A stretch of 35,253 bases of DNA from Perkinsus marinus ATCC 50983. Lineage: Eukaryota; Perkinsozoa; Perkinsida; Perkinsidae. The notes below the pieces were generated by a model. That model made no database searches. It worked only from the letters and a program-made list of their open reading frames with translations, and was not told where the DNA came from. The stretch lies in assembly GCF_000006405.1 (NCBI RefSeq), contig NW_003201363.1, forward strand, positions 29,046 through 64,298. The letters are read 5' to 3'. Below are positions 10,396 through 19,799 of this stretch, in pieces. Both the position numbers and the translations under genes were made by a program. Numbering within the stretch: position 1 is the stretch's first letter; the number at the start of each line of letters is the position of its first letter.

Positions 10396-10639
10396 TCATG
10401 TGCCTTGTGTGAAAATTCTCACCGGAAACGGAATTATCTCCCAGAATGGTCCGTTGTATTTCCTCGTGTACAGCACTCAGCCGGTTCTGGAGTTCTGTCG
10501 TCTCCCAATTCGACAGATCCGTCTTGACGTTTGGCGATAGAGTTGCGAGAGGTGTGGTACAAAGTGATTGTTTACATGAATTCGTAATTTACTTTTCACT
10601 ATACAGATAATAAATCAACTGTAAAGGACGGTGATACTC

Positions 10640-10960
10640 CTAATGAGATAAAAAAACACAACCTTTGTTACAATGCGGAATACACTCCGGCTCGACAATA
10701 GTTGATCCATCTTCCGAACACTCTTTAAAGTGTTGAGTAGCTATGTGCTTGCGTGCGGCAGATCCATTGCTGTTATCGGTAAAAGTGAGATCCACTACCC
10801 GGAAGCCAACATGACACCCCAACTCGTACACTCTACAATAGGCACCTGTTCGAAGTAGTTGCCTTCATAGACCTCACTACAGCAGGTGTTATTCCGATAC
10901 GCAGTAGGTTACCTGCTCACGATCAAATGCTGTGATACCATGGAAGTATCGTATACCAAA
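10640..10960 (-). CDS. Possible Cys-rich exon(s), unknown
   Basis: The minus strand from about 10850 reads GAYCRVYELGCHVGFRVVDL then TFTDNSNGSAARKHIATQHF, with KECSEDGSTIVEPECIPHCN and KGCVFLSH before a TAG. Cysteine spacing suggests a secreted domain. Upstream, a second frame (FGIRYFHGITAFDREQ, VYEGNYFEQVPIVECTSWG) also looks coding. No consistent splice model joins them, and no signal peptide was found. Confidence 0.3.
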
Positions 10961-11672
10961 CTAAAGGGGGGACGAGGAAGAGGAGGACGCCAACCACCGC
11001 GACAAGTCGATAGTTGATATGTAGCGCCTGCCGTTGTCATTAGCACACGTCGCTGTCATGGAGTGACGTGGTGACAGTGCTTCCGAAGTACAACTTTCGC
11101 TGGCACCCCTCGTTGGGTCCAGAGTCATGTCACTTTTCATGACTCACCTGTAGTCGTAATCTCATTTCAATTCCATGAATGACCCTCGTTACGATACCCA
11201 ACTTTCCTGTATACTCATCAGCTCACCTCGCCTTAGTGGATCACCCGAAGTGCTACTACAACAAGTGATCTACACTCTGTTACTGTATGAGGTGAAATGG
11301 CTGAGACGATTAACTCATAGCAATCAGGATAAGGAAACGTAATACACATGTGGCCGAGCACATAATCACTCCTTAAAGAAATGCTGGGGCAGGTGGATCT
11401 TTCCACTGATCACCTACAACCGGGAGCCAACACTTGGAAGCCGGGTTTAGGAGTGTATAGGATGATTACAATTTCCCGACCAGAAATATAAAGTGCGAAC
11501 CAACCTATCGTTATGCGAAGCATAGTGGGAGTTTATCAGTGGCTCTTGAGATAGGCGACGATAGTTAAAATAAATCGACAATATTTCATATTTCACTGTC
11601 ACGCTCTGGGCGCGCGGTAGGCTGCCACTTCATATTATTATCATCATCATCTTGCTAAAATCATATCAAACT

Positions 11673-13651
11673 TCAATCCCCTCGAAATTCGCACCCCTGT
11701 CCTACCACAGAGCACCGGCCTGCTATATTCACCACATCTAGAGTGTCCCGGACTATCAGCTGGCCTCCCCTCGATGACAACATTGTGCATTCCAATAAGC
11801 ACCTAAAGACGAGGAGAGGAAAGTACCCAACTGTGTTGCCATCCTACCCCTTAGTGCCGGTGACTGAACTGATGTAAGGGGCAATGACAGTGTGACTGCT
11901 GCCGTTCACTGGGTCTTCAGGAATGCCATTCCATGGTGCAAAATATCTAACTTTGAATATTAAAAGTATTCCTATTACTATAAAGACCATCCTAATATTC
12001 CTATTACTATAGAGATCATCCTAATATTCCTATTACTATAGAGATCATCCTAATATTCCTATTACTATAGAGATCATCCTAATATTCCTATTACTATAAA
12101 GACCATCCTAATATTCCTATTACTATAGAGATCATCCTAATATTCCTATTACTATAGAGATCATCCTAATATTCCTATTACTATAAAGACCATCTTAATA
12201 TTCCTATTACTATAAAGACCATCCTAATATTCCTATTACTATAAAGACCATCCTAATATTCCTATTACTATAAAGACCATCCTAATATTCCTATTACTAT
12301 AAAGACCATCCTAATATTCCTATTACTATAAAGACCATCCTAATATTCCTATTACTATAAAGACCATCCTAATATTCCTATTACTATAAAGACCATCCTA
12401 ATATTCCTATTACTATAAAGACCATCCTAATATTCCTATTACTATAAAGACCATCCTAATATTCCTATTACTATAAAGACCATCCTAATATATTATATCT
12501 CCCATCCCATCTCCCATATAAACGGGGCCATACCATGACCATATAATCAGAGAATAATATAATCCCTTTACTCACCTCGAGTACACTAATGTAGTCATCT
12601 CCTGTCGCTGTTCGAGGTAGCACATAACGCTAACTCCTCGTATAATATCATCCCTATGTGAATTATATAGCGTCCTCTCATCCTGATGCACAAGCTCGAG
12701 CCGCCTCAGCCTCGGGAGAGCTACCGGTTGAAGCGTCTTGATTCCTTCTATGCCTCGACAGATCACCAACAGCTTCTTCGCCTTGTACGACACAGCAACC
12801 TCCGTTACCTATTATCAACCATAACAACAACCGCACCATACTACTCTCGAGATAGCAACCTGGTCCATCGGCAGACCTAGACCCGAAATGATATCATAGG
12901 CCCATCGTGGGGAGCTGTCGGGCTGCCAGATGTCTTCCGGAGGGTTCCTTGGGAATTCAAGCCAATACAAGCCCTGTACATCAACTCTGGCGTCGCGTGT
13001 CACCACCTAACAGTGTCACCACCTAACAGTGTCACCACCCCAAACTGTCATAGCAGTTGCCTCCTCCTCACCAGTTCTCCTGAAGCCGTCTCAAACACGT
13101 ACCTCTCGGGCGTGTCCTCCCCAGTGGAGGCGTTCAAGTCCTACCATAACCATGCATGGCGATTGAGAGGAAGGTGAGTTACATCCAAGCAGCGAGCCCC
13201 TGCTAGAGTAGCGTGGCCGCACAGGGGGACTTCATTCCTAACAGTGTTATATAGTACGAACATTCCACCAGTGTTGGTCCTACGTCGGGGTGAACCATCT
13301 AAGTGCATATCTTCCCGTAGATATAGGGCTGAGGAAAGCAGTCTCAGAGTGCCGTAATTCGGCAGCTATGGCTCGGTACGCCTGGCACGGCCAGTGTGGG
13401 AAAATACGCAACTACATGTGTCGGTGACATTATAAACATTTTGAGGAGTTCTCATTGGTTTCTATACATTCCTAGCCGACTTCCTATGTACAAGACTACT
13501 CACGGCTCATTGCTACCTCTTCCCTTAGCGATAGGCCCGGTGGGAGTACCACAACTCCTGCGGGGTTGCCAGTGAAGTTGTTGTTACTGCCACTTGAAAC
13601 GAATGCATCGGCTACATAGACGGGTAAGGATACCATGCCGTTTGCGGACAT
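11673..13651 (-). CDS. PhzF-family isomerase/epimerase, eight exons, 326 aa
   Basis: Minus-strand exons are 13651-13504, 13365-13284, 13237-13183, 13140-13072, 13006-12842, 12808-12576, 11946-11848 and 11802-11673. They total 981 nt, which is 327 codons with TGA. Introns are 138, 46, 42, 65, 33, 629 and 45 nt. The PhzF fold (two diaminopimelate-epimerase-like halves) is marked in order by VYVADAF, FTGNPAGVVVLP (26-37), SETAFL with the conserved acidic Glu57, [20 protein letters not shown] (about 71-90), FETASGEL, YWLEFP, and APWNGIPEDPVNGSSH (254-269) and SSRGGQLIV near the end. Family members isomerise or epimerise small metabolites; the substrate here cannot be told. The intron-1 acceptor could also lie 6 nt upstream. 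Intron 4 has duplicated acceptors, and intron 6 is mostly minisatellite. All introns end in TAG. Confidence 0.93.
11965..12490. repeat. 29-bp minisatellite, 18 copies, inside a PhzF-gene intron
   Basis: The unit CTATTACTATAAAGACCAT plus CCTAATATTC is repeated head to tail, with starts at 11972, 12001 and every 29 bp to 12465. Two variants exist: A (AAAGACCAT) and B (AGAGATCAT). The + strand order is A B B B A B B, then A for the remaining eleven, the first of which also has a C-to-T change. Near-identity suggests recent expansion. The array fills most of the 629-nt intron at 11947-12575. It is not CRISPR-like, because there are no unique spacers. Confidence 0.97.
13001..13035 (-). repeat. Duplicated 16-bp 3' splice site
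   Basis: The sequence CACCACCTAACAGTGT occurs at 13001 and again from 13017. Each copy gives the minus strand an acceptor CACTGTTAG. The proximal one keeps the PhzF reading frame; the other, 16 nt upstream, would shift the frame of exon 5. Confidence 0.7.
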
Positions 13652-13659
13652 GGTTTGAA

Positions 13660-14825
13660 TCTTACCAAGATGAACATAAGATACCACCCGAGAATCGCTA
13701 TTGATCCTCTCTGACTAACACCAACAGCTACTGCCAACAACATTGGATTTTCAATGATCATGGTCACCCCACACTGACATTGTCGTTAACCATCAGGGAA
13801 CTCCAGAGATTCTATCTACAATCATACTCATAAAATCATCAACGTCTGCACACTTTATATGGCAGTATCAAATGTAGGTCAGGATATCCGATAAGCCCCA
13901 AGGTATCATATCCGGTGCTAACCCAAGGTTAACATTTGGGAAGGTCGCTCGCACCCGAGGTAGATGACGAAACGGGCAGAGTGTGGAAGATTGTACTGAG
14001 GTCACTGTTGTTGAACTCAATATGTAGGGAAGAGGGTTGACGCGGGTGCGTAACCACGCGTCAGTTAAGAATAAGGCATATGAATGCTGAAATGATGATA
14101 GAGTGATACTGACAGTTACATCATAGTGTTAGAAACTGCCATAACTAGCAGATCTCGTCGCTTAGCCCCTACGGCGGGGAATATTGTCGTGCATTCCGTG
14201 CAGTTCTGGTAGGAAAGCAATCGCTTGGTTTCGGAAGTTTAGTGTGGACTCCACAGCGTGGAGTAACAGTAGTCGGAGGTCTTGGTTGAGTAGAAGTATA
14301 CTGTACATATGTGTTGTGTGTATGAAATGTTTAGAGAGTAAAGCGCTGTTAAATGATTTTCATACTAAGAAATGAGACTGAGATTCTGACTGAACTCGAG
14401 ATGGTATGTAATGAGTAATAGTATAATACTATTAGTATTAGTATAATACCGTGTTTTTAATCATGATGACCACCGTCATTATGGTCATGCAACCGAAATC
14501 GGAGTAGCGACAACAACGAGTCGTTGTCAACGACTGCAATTTGCACGACCACTACAACCCATGCAGCACCGCCAGAAAGTAAGGTCATAATGAATAATGC
14601 TCGTTGTTAAAGTGGTAGTGGTGATTATGTTTTAGGGTTTTGTTTGTTCCGATGATAAGGCTTGATGACATGCTTGTTGTAATTAGGGTTGTTGTGCTTG
14701 AGGTGGGTATGGTGATAGCAGTGCAGCAGGTGAGCTCGCTGTTTGAGCGATACTGGGAGTAATTATGGTTGCGGTCGATGTTGTGGTAATTTTCGACTTT
14801 CTGTCTCTGTTTGTTCTCGTGGTGG
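13660..14825. other. Upstream region of the PhzF gene; no supported gene
   Basis: No long coding-like frame with splice support. It holds hairpins (14037-14062, 14243-14264) and three single-nucleotide-centre palindromes: 14416-14434 (TAATAGTAT-A-ATACTATTA), 14424-14440 (TAATACTA-T-TAGTATTA, overlapping) and 14519-14535 (AGTCGTTG-T-CAACGACT). The 14560-14830 part is rich in GTTGT-type repeats on the + strand. Confidence 0.6.
14416..14535. repeat. Three single-nucleotide-centre palindromes
   Basis: 14416-14434 (arms 9, centre A) and 14424-14440 (arms 8, centre T) share 11 bp. 14519-14535 (arms 8, centre T) follows 78 bp on. All arms are perfect. Confidence 0.85.
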
Positions 14826-15104
14826 TCAGTGTCGTCGTCGTTGTTGTTGGTGGTCTTGGTGATGGTGTTGCCTGTTTGTACTCCTCATGAGTGGTTGTCG
14901 TTGTGGTAGGGATCGCTTCCTTGCGTACGTGTACTGTTGTTGCTGATAGTCTTTACGATGGGAGTAGTCGTCATGCTGTGAGAGGTGTTTCGGTCTTCGC
15001 CGCAATGGTAGGCTTTGTCGGACCGCATCCGTGCAATGAGAAGAAGGAAAGAAATAATGATAACAAATGAATAATCGTAGTACCATCATACCAATGTACT
15101 TCAT
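14826..15104 (-). CDS. Possible secreted His/Gln/Arg-rich peptide, 92 aa
   Basis: A single minus-strand frame starts MKYIGMMVLRLFICYHYFFP then SSHCTD, a good signal-peptide pattern (charged n-region, hydrophobic core, small residues before a cut). It continues with low-complexity Gln/His/Arg-rich sequence (KDYQQQQYTYARKRSLPQRQ, then QHHHQDHQQQRRRH). No family recognised. The opposite strand is GTTGT-rich, so the frame may be a by-product of repeat composition. A 3' exon is possible. Confidence 0.35.
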   Translation of the reverse strand: MKYIGMMVLRLFICYHYFFPSSHCTDAVRQSLPLRRRPKHLSQHDDYSHRKDYQQQQYTYARKRSLPQRQPLMRSTNRQHHHQDHQQQRRRH

Positions 15105-15117
15105 CAGATTGTAAAGT

Positions 15118-15480
15118 ACTTTTTTCTATTATTGTATTTTTCTTTTATTTCTTTAAATTGTCAATTGTCCATTTTGTTATATTTTGTTTTTTGTTTTTGC
15201 TTATGTTTTCTTTTGCTTTTTTTCTTTATTCATTTTTTCTTTTTTTCTTTTTTCTTTTTCTCTTTTCTTTTTCTCTTTTCTTGTACACCACTTTTACATG
15301 ATATTCGAATAGTGAAGTCGGAAATCATCCGTGTTGTACATATTGGTAGTTAGTAGTGCTTGTTTTCCATTTTATGTTGTAGTTTAATTTTTTTATTTCG
15401 TCATTCATATATATTTTCTCTTTTTTCAACGCTCTATTTTTTCATTTATTTTTGTTTTGTTTTATTTTATTTTTTACAAC
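15118..15480. repeat. T-rich low-complexity tract
   Basis: A long T-rich + strand stretch with TTTTTCTTT and TTTTGTTT runs. Any reading frame here is compositional. No gene seen. Confidence 0.8.
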
Positions 15481-15644
15481 AGTATTACATAGTAATGCAA
15501 TGGTAAAATCGTATATGGTGATAGCCCATAGTGGTTGCAGTACCGTACGGGGAGTGGTGGTCTTGATTGTAGTTTACGTTCGAAAGAGATATTACCTGAC
15601 AACTGAGGAAACATCCACTATATGATAACAGCCTTCAACCAAGC

Positions 15645-15675
15645 AGAGCGCAGACTGCGCTCTCACTGAGTGAGA
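15645..15675. repeat. Chained palindromes
   Basis: 15645-15663 is AGAGCGCAG-A-CTGCGCTCT. It overlaps by 3 bp with 15661-15675, TCTCACT-G-AGTGAGA. Both have perfect arms and one central base. Confidence 0.9.
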
Positions 15676-15945
15676 TCGAACCGCTTCTAATATATTAGCA
15701 AAGCTATTTTACTATTGGCAAGCATGACGCAGTGAATTGTATGTATTTGCGAGCCATGGTAAGTGGATTGAGGAACGTAATGTAAGAGTGATGTTGCACG
15801 AGATGTTGGAATGTAGTGAGATACTGTATCCTCAGGTACTGCTTATGTGGAGATTTTTGTTAAACGTCTCTCTCTCTCACCACAGGGACAATGAGATACA
15901 CACCGGCAGCGACAGCAAATAATAAGTGAATAATCATATTTAAAT

Positions 15946-16402
15946 TCATGTTAAAATTTCAGGAAAGACGACATTCGTCTGACTATAAAAACTTTGATCC
16001 ACAGCGAATTCCAAATCTCGTGGAGTGCCAACCCTCGATGCTGCTACATACAGGTGCTCATGAGAAAATGGCGGTTGAGGGAGATATATACCTACTTTCC
16101 CCAGACCTTGAGCTTTGTTTATAGTACAACAAAGCGAAGGGCGTAGAGGGAATTGCCTACGTTTAATTGAGAAAGGCAGATCTGTATCTGTCGGTGTTAC
16201 ATACTCTCGGTACCAACAGAATGTGTCCGGCGTAAGGGCCACCGAGAACCGTAACTTGGGTGAGTTTCACAGGATGACCAATGAATTGCCGAACAATGTA
16301 TCTGGTTCCATTACAATGTCCGTTTCTTGGATCCAGTTTTCGAAGGAGGATGACCGGAGTATTGATTTTCAGTTGAAGAATGTGTGGAGGAAGAGTAACC
16401 AT
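15946..16402 (-). mobile_element. Helitron-type Pif1 helicase remnant (C-terminal part)
   Basis: Two adjacent minus-strand frames together resemble the end of the RepHel/Pif1 helicase. The first (16402-16163) reads LPPHILQLKINTPVILLRKL then DPRNGHCNGTRYIV. The second (16242-15946) reads DLPFSIKRRQFPLRPSLCCT then INKAQG, VGIYLPQPPFSHEHLYVAAS and RVGTPRDLEF, matching helicase motifs V and VI. The frame changes near 16190-16240 by one frameshift, and everything upstream of these motifs (Rep nuclease, Walker motifs) is absent, so this is a truncated dead copy. No 3'-terminal hairpin followed by CTRR was found to its left. Confidence 0.8.
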
Positions 16403-16578
16403 TGCTTATCCTATACCTATGAATGACGGTCCGTCAACCATAGGGTAGATTCAATGAGATACTTTGAAGTACGTAGGCGAATCTGAGTTAACTGAGTCCT
16501 CGAGAATATAACCAACTTGATTTTTAAACTCTATGAACGAGCGATAATCAGCTAAACCTCGCCAAGGTCTTATCTTCT

Positions 16579-16690
16579 TAGCAGCTATAATAGCTGCTAG
16601 TGAAAATAGTGAAATAGCTGAGCTATTTCACGCTATTCAATAGCTATTTCAATAGCTATTTCAATAGCTATTTCAATAGCTGATAGTATT
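16579..16690. repeat. Palindrome chain followed by 12-bp tandem repeat
   Basis: 16579-16599 (TAGCAGCTAT-A-ATAGCTGCTA) is followed 9 nt later by 16609-16631 (GTGAAATAGCT-G-AGCTATTTCAC). That abuts 16632-16644 (GCTATT-C-AATAGC). About four copies of CAATAGCTATTT follow, the core AATAGCTATT itself being palindromic. No gene lies here. Confidence 0.9.
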
Positions 16691-16699
16691 GTTCAAAAG

Positions 16700-17680
16700 G
16701 GTGAAGAGCCGATAGCAGATAATCTGCCGGCGTGTGTTGTTGACAAGACTTGTACTATAATAGATCTCAAGGGGTTGGGATTGCAACAATTGGGAGTATT
16801 CAAATATGCTATATTATTGACATTTACACTACCTGGAACAACAGCCTCCCCAGAACCGAGGCATCACTTATTCTCCTCAGAGAAAAAGAAACAGACAGCC
16901 AGCCTCAGAGAGGGTGCTGCCTATGGACGTACGGACTGCACGAGCGCGTGCGCGTCTTCTACCGCTATCTTTAGCTTCCTCGCACGTGTAACAATGTTGG
17001 TACTCACGGAGCAACTCCATTGATATCCTGTGCTTCTGCGAATTCCCCTCCTAGGCCCTGTGTATTTCCTATATGCCAAAACGGTGCCGATACAATTGAT
17101 GTTCGGCGTCTCCTATTAGCTGGAGGACCTATTAGCTCCCGACATTAGCTGGAGGAGTTACTCAAGCATACAGTGAGACTTGTTTTCCTAGACATCTGCT
17201 CAGACGAAGGCCTTATCATATATCATTGGTATAATACTGCATCATCGTCACCAATATGGCATATGCGTATTCTAGGCCCTGGAGTCTGGAGATGAGTTCC
17301 TCTGGGTGGGCGCATTCAAGCCTCTTCACGAATTGTGGATCATTATCCACACAGCCCAGGTGAATTGTAGGAGACCTGACTACACGAGTTTAAATCAAAC
17401 TAACCCAAGACGTCGCCACAAGTATCAGAATACAATAAAGCTGAGCTCTTCTCACTTTTGACTGACGTGTTTTTGGGCGTACCTCCTATTGACACGTACA
17501 CAGCATTGGTATTCGAAACTGTCAAGCATTGCGATTGCTGTTGATAACGTATCATGATATTTATCACCACACTTACAATTCTGATTAGCAGAGTATTTCG
17601 CCATCTTGTTTTCTAGTTGTCAATTCGTTCCGTTTGCGAGGCAGGCTGAAATGCAAAAGCCATTTTGGGGTTGCCGAGGT
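16700..17680. other. No supported gene
   Basis: One + frame at about 16775-17023 has a hydrophobic stretch (FKYAILLTFTLPGTTASPEP) but no ATG. Direct repeats of ATTAGCTGGAGGA occur around 17115-17160. Nothing else identified. Confidence 0.5.
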
Positions 17681-17682
17681 GA

Positions 17683-18270
17683 TGACTTTTGGCTGCTCCT
17701 CTGCACTGGTTGGTGTCACACACACTGTGTCGTTATCGTCATGAGGTTGAGATGAAACGATCTGAGCATATCAACTGCACGAACTATCGAACATTGGCCA
17801 AAACACTGCGTTTTTGAGCTCACCTCGGAATACCACTGACACTTGTTTGGTGAAGTTCGTGAGTGTGGGCGATGATGCTCTCGAGACGCCTATATCTCAT
17901 GATTGCTGATAGTCGTCATGTGGCGAACTCTACCATTGGGATGACAGATAGTGAAGCAGCGGCCGATATTCACTTTTCTTGCATTGGAGAATGATTCAGA
18001 TTCTGGGGCTCGACTAAATATGGAGAATTCTTTTTTCGATTAGATTCATGTCGTGATCAGATTCTTGTGATAATTCTTGGAACTTGAGTCTTTTCTTTCG
18101 ACCCGGCATGAATTGATGTCGGTTGTTCTCCCCGACTTGTTTGCTTCTGCTAAACCCGTGGTCTTCCAGAAGAGAGAAGCTCCGCAGAAGCCTGTTGTGC
18201 TGGTATTGAGATCGTTCGAAGGTCGTTCGGAGGCCGAACTCGAGCCGCCCTCAACCTTGTGAATTGGTGG
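17683..18270 (+). mobile_element. Fossil retroelement segment, copy 1 (gag-start-like)
   Basis: Shares about 525 bp (17683-18209) with 22283-22807. Both copies include an untranslated part and a conserved coding start (MSVVLPDLF, then SAKPVVFQKRE). The two diverge abruptly after about 18209/22807. This copy is a short truncated fragment, broken, of an LTR-type or similar retroelement; the family is uncertain. Moderate divergence between copies suggests neither is recent. Confidence 0.5.
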
Positions 18271-18559
18271 CCCGGCGTATGGGTTTCCGGCTCAAGTTTA
18301 ATCTTCTGGCCGGAGCCCGTACTCATGTATCATAATGCTCGTTATTGACGAGCAGCACATGGTACATAGCGACGTCCATCTAGTCAAAGGCGCCGGCTTC
18401 ACGCCATTTGCCAATGGGGAGGTCTTGGGGGCCTTCTTTCTTCTTGGCCGCAGCCTCGACGGCTGCTTCACTTCTTGGGTAGCCTGGACGGCTAGTGTGC
18501 AGGGGGACTTCCCGGTTTTTTACAGGACATACAAAGTTATCAATTGTTGACCGGGGGCA

Positions 18560-18767
18560 CTTGCGTCGAAGCACTGCATGACAGCAAGGCACAGTCGATT
18601 GAAGGGCTTACGCCGCTTCAAATCCGCCACCACCCGATACAAATTAGATGTAAAGCCGCCAGGGACCTTCTCACTAGCCGTGGTAAGATACGGACATGAT
18701 TGAAGGTAACGGCGAGCATCCCTCACAGCGGCTCCACAGCCGCACTCAGGAGAGGTAGCTGTCCCAC
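18560..18767 (-). mobile_element. Possible LINE tail fragment (zinc-knuckle C-terminus)
   Basis: The minus strand reads CRCGTATSPECGCGAAVRDA then RRYLQSCPYLTTASEKV, similar to the CxC-x(n)-H-x(4)-C region at the end of non-LTR retrotransposon reverse transcriptases. The expected His is Arg here. It is cut off on its N-terminal side by the foldback element starting at 18768. No RT core is visible. Confidence 0.35.
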
Positions 18768-19794
18768 ATCTACACCTTTTCCCGTGCAAGTTTGACAAGT
18801 GAGCAGACAAGAATGACAATGTTACCATCAAGAGTGACAATGAGAATCCAAGTTTGTCACTTTTCTATCTTGTAACAACCAACATTGACAATGAGAATCC
18901 AAGTTTGTCACAATCTAAATTTGTTGCAATCAAGATTGACAATGAGAATCCAAGTTTGTCACTTTTATATTTTGTAGCAACCAAGTTTGACCGTGAGAAT
19001 TCATGTTTGACACTGGCAGAATATATTACAATCAAGAATGACAATATTCCACACGAGTTTGACAATACGCACACAAGTTTGACAATACACATCCAAGTTT
19101 GACATTGAAGTGATCAAAGCCTATATCAAGGAGAAGCTGAGTGAGAGGGACCCGATAACAGATAGGCATAGAGCTGAAGAGCAACACATGTTCTTATACC
19201 CGTACCGGGAAGATATGCTGCGAGGAATGTGTGATGATGCTATGTAAAAGCTTACCACTGACAAGATAGGAGCCGTGTATAGGCTATCGGATACTTGGGA
19301 ACAAAGGGAGTCAAGGGGTCGCTTTTTGAATTCTTTCGATGTCATCTCAAGTTTACATAGAGCTCTCGATGACTCGGGAGCCTCCTTACTATGTAATGCG
19401 TGTGATTTTTCAAGTGGGCAATCAGTTTAAACCGTATGTCAACATATCGAGTCGAAGTGTCAAACTTGGACGTGTATTGTCAAACTTGTGTGCGTATTGT
19501 CAAACTCGTGTGGAATATTGTCATTCTTGATTGTAATATATTTTGCCGGTGTCAAACATGAATTCTCATTGTCAATCTTGGTTGCTACAAAATAGAAAAG
19601 TGACAAACTTGGATTTTCATTGTCAATCTTGATTGTAACATATCTCGATTATGACATACTTGAATTCTCAAAGTCAAACTTGATTGTAACAGAATTGAAT
19701 TGTGACATACTTGGATTCTCATTGTCACTCTTGATAGTGACATTGTCATTCTTGTCCGCTCACTTGTCAAACTTGCACGGGAAAAGGTGTAGAT
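18768..19794. mobile_element. Foldback DNA element with 340-bp arms and passenger
   Basis: Both ends begin ATCTACACCTTTTCCCGTGC in inverted orientation (left 18768, right complement ending 19794). The left arm (18768-19107) and right arm (19456-19794) are inverted copies built of roughly 51-bp subrepeats around GACAATGAGAATCCAAGTTT, with GTCAC following, spaced at about 18840, 18891 and 18942 on the left. Such long, internally repetitive inverted arms fit foldback (FB-like) or long-TIR Mutator-like elements. The flanks share only a weak possible duplication (CTGTCCCAC / CTGTGACGT), so target-site duplication is unproven. No transposase is encoded, so it is non-autonomous. Confidence 0.85.
19108..19457 (+). 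other. Passenger segment inside the foldback element
   Basis: The loop between the arms carries one frame, open with a single in-frame TAA, reading IKAYIKEKLSERDPITDRHR then AEEQHMFLYPYREDMLRGMC, and after the stop KLTTDKIGAVYRLSDTWEQR, SSLHRALDDSGASLLCNACD. Composition looks protein-coding, unlike the arms. It may be a captured host fragment or a relic of the element's own gene. I do not recognise the family. Confidence 0.45.
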
Positions 19795-19799
19795 CTGTG

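Noticed and set aside
11965-12490. CRISPR-like array
   Set aside because: Units are contiguous 29-mers without unique spacers, inside a eukaryotic intron: a minisatellite.
15132-15353. Phe-rich + frame
   Set aside because: Product of a T-rich low-complexity tract.
15640-15945. 15645-15663 hairpin as the 3' terminus of the Helitron
   Set aside because: On the minus strand the hairpin is not followed by CTRR at the usual distance, and the same palindrome type occurs in many places without a Helitron.
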